A stretch of 18,425 bases of DNA from positions 10,316-28,740 of the forward strand of contig MLAK01001116.1 of NCBI GenBank assembly GCA_001839685.1, given 5' to 3'. Shown piece after piece: positions 15,195 through 18,425 of this stretch; position 1 is the stretch's first letter; each line of letters begins with the position of its first letter. The position numbers were made by a program, and so were the translations under genes. Below the pieces are notes generated by a model. That model did no database searches. It saw nothing but the letters and a program-made list of their open reading frames with translations, and was not told the DNA's origin. This stretch comes from Tritrichomonas foetus (Eukaryota > Parabasalia > Tritrichomonadida > Tritrichomonadidae).

Positions 15195-17639
15195 ATGACC
15201 AAATATGAACGGTTAATTTTGATGGAAGAAGAAACAGGCTCTGTGACTGCTTCTTCAGTTCCACCTTCGCCTGCTAGAAGTGCTCAATTAAATGACAAGC
15301 AACTAAAAGCATATCTCAAAAGGGCTGTTGAGAGGAGGAAAGAACTCGAATTAGAAGTTCAACATTTAAAGAACGAAATAGAAGCGAAAGATCTTCGCTT
15401 ACAAACACTCGAACCAATAATCAATACATCGCTTGAAGAAAAAGAATTAGTTTCCAAAGAATTATCGGAACAAAAAAACAGAGTCAAAATTCTTGAAAAT
15501 CAACTTTCAGATTCGCTTGAGGAAGTTCGCCAGTCGAAAGAATTAATTCAAAATTTACAGAATACGCTTGCCAGCTCCAATGCTGAGGATCAAATCAATG
15601 ATTTAATTTCTGGATTTGATGAAGAAAAAAGCAACTATGAAAAAAAGATTTTAGATTTGGAGCAAAATATTTTTACTATTCAAAAAGAATTGAAAGAACA
15701 AATTCAAATTAATAAAAAACTCGAAAATGAATTTCAGAATCACAATTTTCAACAAGATGATTCACAAAATCTTCAAAATAAAATTTTTGAGCTCGAAAAT
15801 GAAATTGATTTTTTGAAAAATAAAAACGAAAGAGAAAACAATTCATTCAATGAAAGTGAAAATGAAATTCACCAACTTAAAAATCAAATTCATCAAAAAG
15901 AATTGAATTTAAGCCAACAAGCATCAAAAATTCAAGAATTACAAAATAACATTTTGCAAATGAAAAAAGAAAATGAGCAAAATACAAAAAATTATGAAAA
16001 TGAGATTGCTTTTCTTAAAAATTCCAAACAATCTGAGACGAATGAGCAAATTCATCAGCTTAAAATGCAAGTTGTCTCATATCAAAAACAAATCCAAGAA
16101 ATGAACGAACAGTTGAATAAAAATCAAGAAATTTATAATCAAAATCTTGAAAGAATGAAAGCTGAACAGGCATCAATTCAAAATCACACACAAATTCATA
16201 AACAATTAACAGAACAAACAGAATCACTTAAAATTGAAATTTCTAAGAAAAATGATGAAATTAATCAATTAAATGTTCAAAATAAAAATTTGCTTGAATC
16301 ACAAAAAGAAAATGAAGCTAAACTTTTGATATCATCAAAAACAAAATTGACAAAACTTGCGGCTAAAATAATTGAATTGAAAAAGGAATTAGAATCGAGG
16401 GATAATGAACTCAAACAAGTACAAAGATTCATTCAAAACACTTTTAGTGAAAAAATGATGAAATTTGAATTTCAAATGTCAGATTTCCAAAACCAAATCA
16501 ATGAAAAAGATGATAAAATTAATCAATTGAAAGATAATTTAGTTGCTGTTCAAAAAACACGGTCATCTGCTCAATCCTCTCTTGAAGATATCGAAAAACT
16601 ACAGGAAGATATCAAAAAGCAACTTGATTTATCTGAACAAAGGTGTGCAAATCTACAAACACTTAATGATCAACTTCATGAATCTGAAGGAAAATTGCAA
16701 ATGCGAGTAAATGAATTATCTGAAAATTTGCAAAACAAAGAAAATGAAAATCTTGAATTAACTAATAAGTTGAATGATCTTGATAATGATCTCCAAAACC
16801 ATAAAACTCAAGGAGGAAAACTCAAAAAGTTTCTTAAAAGCATTCAATCAGAAAACGATCGTCTAAATGAGACTATCAAAGAGAAAAACGAGCTGGTTCA
16901 TCAAAAAGAACTCGAAATAAATCTAAAGAATGAAGAAATAAAGAAATTAAGTGAAGTCGGAACGAAAAATGAATCTGAAAGGATGGCAATTATCGAAAAG
17001 AGCCGTCGATATGAAGAAGACAAAATGCTCGCAGAAAGTGAAAAGCAACAAGTTATTGCGAAATCCGCAAAAATTCAAGTACAATTGACAGAAATGCGTA
17101 AAAAGTACCAAGAATGTGAGTTCGCACTGCAAACTGAAAAAATGAAGAATGGTGAATTAAACGAATCAATTAATAAAATGCAAAATGAAATGCGCGAAAT
17201 GGATTTTGCTTTAATTAATGCAGAAACTGAAGTTCGAGCAAATGCAGCTGAACTCGAAGAATTAAGAGAAAAATGCCAAAATCATTCTTCTCAAATTCTC
17301 GAAATTCAAAAAGAAAAGAAAGACGCTTTAAGGAAATTAAAGCAAATAGAATTGAATCGGAAAGCAATTGTTTTATCATTGAAAACTGATGATCATATAA
17401 TTGATCTTCCTTTAATTGAAACAATTAAAATTCCTAAAACTGAAGAAATCAACGATAAAAAAGTATCAGCCGCATATATCCAAAAATTAATGATGCAGTT
17501 CTTTTCACAGGATAATCAACAACGCGAAATTCTTGTTCCAGTGATTTTGGAGCTTATTGGGTGCGACAAATTACAGATACAGCAAGCACAGAATGCTTGG
17601 AAGAATAGCACTCAGCGCAGAGGGTTTGGATGGTTTTAA
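15195..17639 (+). CDS. GRIP-domain golgin, coiled-coil Golgi tether
   Basis: Golgins with a C-terminal GRIP domain are recruited to the trans-Golgi by Arl1-type GTPases and tether vesicles through long coiled coils. The 814-residue product has a short N-tail with a Ser/Pro patch (SSVPPSPARS, about 20-29), then almost continuous heptad-like Gln/Lys/Glu/Leu/Asn-rich coiled coil from about 32 to 705. The GRIP domain lies at about 756-803: SAAYIQKLMMQFF carries the conserved Tyr (761) used in Arl1 binding, followed by REILVPVILELIGCD and a last helix. It ends RRGFGWF. The start could be 15195 or the in-frame ATG at 15222 (MEEETGSV); no consensus initiator lies close to either, and the nearest (15133) precedes a uORF. 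The middle of the protein is Asn/Gln-heavy. The stop is TAA. Confidence 0.9.
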   Translation: MTKYERLILMEEETGSVTASSVPPSPARSAQLNDKQLKAYLKRAVERRKELELEVQHLKNEIEAKDLRLQTLEPIINTSLEEKELVSKELSEQKNRVKILENQLSDSLEEVRQSKELIQNLQNTLASSNAEDQINDLISGFDEEKSNYEKKILDLEQNIFTIQKELKEQIQINKKLENEFQNHNFQQDDSQNLQNKIFELENEIDFLKNKNERENNSFNESENEIHQLKNQIHQKELNLSQQASKIQELQNNILQMKKENEQNTKNYENEIAFLKNSKQSETNEQIHQLKMQVVSYQKQIQEMNEQLNKNQEIYNQNLERMKAEQASIQNHTQIHKQLTEQTESLKIEISKKNDEINQLNVQNKNLLESQKENEAKLLISSKTKLTKLAAKIIELKKELESRDNELKQVQRFIQNTFSEKMMKFEFQMSDFQNQINEKDDKINQLKDNLVAVQKTRSSAQSSLEDIEKLQEDIKKQLDLSEQRCANLQTLNDQLHESEGKLQMRVNELSENLQNKENENLELTNKLNDLDNDLQNHKTQGGKLKKFLKSIQSENDRLNETIKEKNELVHQKELEINLKNEEIKKLSEVGTKNESERMAIIEKSRRYEEDKMLAESEKQQVIAKSAKIQVQLTEMRKKYQECEFALQTEKMKNGELNESINKMQNEMREMDFALINAETEVRANAAELEELREKCQNHSSQILEIQKEKKDALRKLKQIELNRKAIVLSLKTDDHIIDLPLIETIKIPKTEEINDKKVSAAYIQKLMMQFFSQDNQQREILVPVILELIGCDKLQIQQAQNAWKNSTQRRGFGWF

Positions 17640-18118
17640 TTATATGGAATAATCTTAGATTAGTATGAGTCCATTCCAACTTTCAAATTGTTTTTATGTT
17701 ATCTAAAAATATTTTTCTTTCCCTAATTTATGAATTTTTGATATTGTTTTTGAGAATTCATTTCCCAGAATTTTTGGTGATAATTATTTGATTTGAGTAA
17801 CTCAAATTTAAATTTAAATAATGAATTGAGTAATCTGTTTTTTGCTCATATTTCATAATATACCAAGGATAACAATATATTATTGAAAGAAAATGAGATA
17901 TGTAGCAAGCAAGAGTTACAATATATGAAGATTGTATAATTCCGTTCGTCAATCATTTTTATTCTAATTAACATGGAATTTGTGCATTTCTTCCATATAT
18001 TTTAGTTTAGATGTTTATAAATAGGTTTGGTTCATGAAAAATATGAGAATAATGAAATGGGAAAAAAAGAATAAAAATTTATTTTGAACTNAAGATGTCA
18101 TGTTATGTGAAAAAAATA
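17640..18118. other. AT-rich intergenic region
   Basis: 3' flank of the golgin gene followed by AT-rich DNA with no supported gene. It includes a perfect short inverted repeat, ATTTGAG-TAA-CTCAAAT, at 17791-17807. One base is undetermined at 18091. Confidence 0.5.
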
Positions 18119-18425
18119 GTGAGCAACCCCACATTGAGGGAGGGAGCAAGGTGCCTACTCGCGCCCAGAATCCACGCACCACAATACCTGGGAACCTATT
18201 CGCTGTTCCGTTTACCGGCCTCACGCATTACGGTNCGCTTTAATGACAAATTCCTCCAAGCCTTCGCTCAAATTCACAATGCCCCAGATCCGCCTGGTGG
18301 GAGGGCACTCAACGGAGGACACACGAACTGTCACCTCAATAGAAGCACCGCCTATTTTTTAAGGGTAGCGTACACTTTACAGGCTGGAATTGCACCAACC
18401 CACCCATTTCTTTCTTTCTGATAAT
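18119..18425. repeat. GC-rich anomalous segment at the contig edge, possibly a multicopy repeat
   Basis: From about 18119 the DNA changes abruptly from very AT-rich to GC-rich, with an undetermined base at 18235 and another (18091) just outside. A plus-strand frame from 18095 stays open for 108 codons to a TGA at 18419, and the minus strand is also open over part of the region; neither product is recognised, and being open on both strands suggests high GC rather than coding. A segment with unresolved bases at a contig end fits a collapsed multicopy repeat, a transposon edge or foreign DNA. I cannot tell which. Confidence 0.4.

Noticed and set aside
17791..17807. Inverted repeat as a transcription terminator
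   Set aside because: It is only 7 bp, AT-rich and about 150 nt past the golgin stop; hairpin terminators are not expected for protein genes in this kind of eukaryote.
1..18425. CRISPR arrays, tRNA or rRNA genes
   Set aside because: No regularly spaced repeats were seen, no GGTTCRA-type B box occurs outside coding sequence in a tRNA-like context, and no rRNA core sequence was recognised, including in the GC-rich end.

Overview
The window looks like nuclear DNA of a parabasalid protist (a trichomonad such as Tritrichomonas or Trichomonas). The evidence is AT-rich sequence with long uninterrupted eukaryotic genes on both strands, no spliceosomal introns that I could recognise, and compact promoters. 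Several genes carry the TCA(+1)-Y-T-W initiator known from Trichomonas, usually 4-22 nt and in some cases about 50-60 nt upstream of the first ATG. In four genes the stop codon is embedded in TAAA, the trichomonad polyadenylation-signal arrangement. Housekeeping proteins identify it as eukaryotic: ribosomal proteins uS10 and eL21, a clathrin light chain, a GRIP-domain golgin, a PDI-like lumenal protein and an AAAP-type amino acid transporter.

Layout. 1-841 is gene-free. 842-2224 (-) is an unrecognised 460-aa helical protein. 2544-2942 (-) is a small basic protein of unknown function. 3325-3690 (+) is uS10, convergent with the clathrin light chain at 3956-4546 (-). 4607-5068 (-) holds the decayed remains of another gene. 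5765-7148 (+) is a SAPS-like (PP6/Sit4 regulatory subunit) gene whose N-terminus and body lie in different frames. It is convergent with a PDI-like thioredoxin-fold protein at 7495-9312 (-). 9450-10922 (-) is an ARM/HEAT-like protein of unknown role. 11688-13133 (+) is an amino acid transporter. 13509-13988 (+) is eL21, convergent with an acidic Ser-rich protein at 14325-14921 (-). 15195-17639 (+) is a long coiled-coil golgin with a C-terminal GRIP domain. From about 18119 to the end the base composition jumps to GC-rich, with unresolved bases nearby, suggesting a repeat or foreign segment at a contig edge.

There is no operon-like or defence-island organisation. Genes are independent transcription units. 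A loose theme is membrane traffic and the secretory pathway (clathrin light chain, golgin, ER-lumen PDI-like protein, transporter), but this could be coincidence.

The most interesting observations are: (1) the two ribosomal protein genes, 10 kb apart, share a promoter block (CGGTT, 4-5 nt, TTGGCCTTT) exactly 15 nt before the ATG and lack the usual initiator; (2) the SAPS-like gene needs a +1 frame change at a TAG codon within a 9-nt window; (3) the PDI-like protein has lost its first CxxC and keeps only CEQC, ending in HAEL; (4) a multiply broken pseudogene sits directly upstream of the clathrin light chain promoter; (5) the contig end has an anomalous GC-rich segment.
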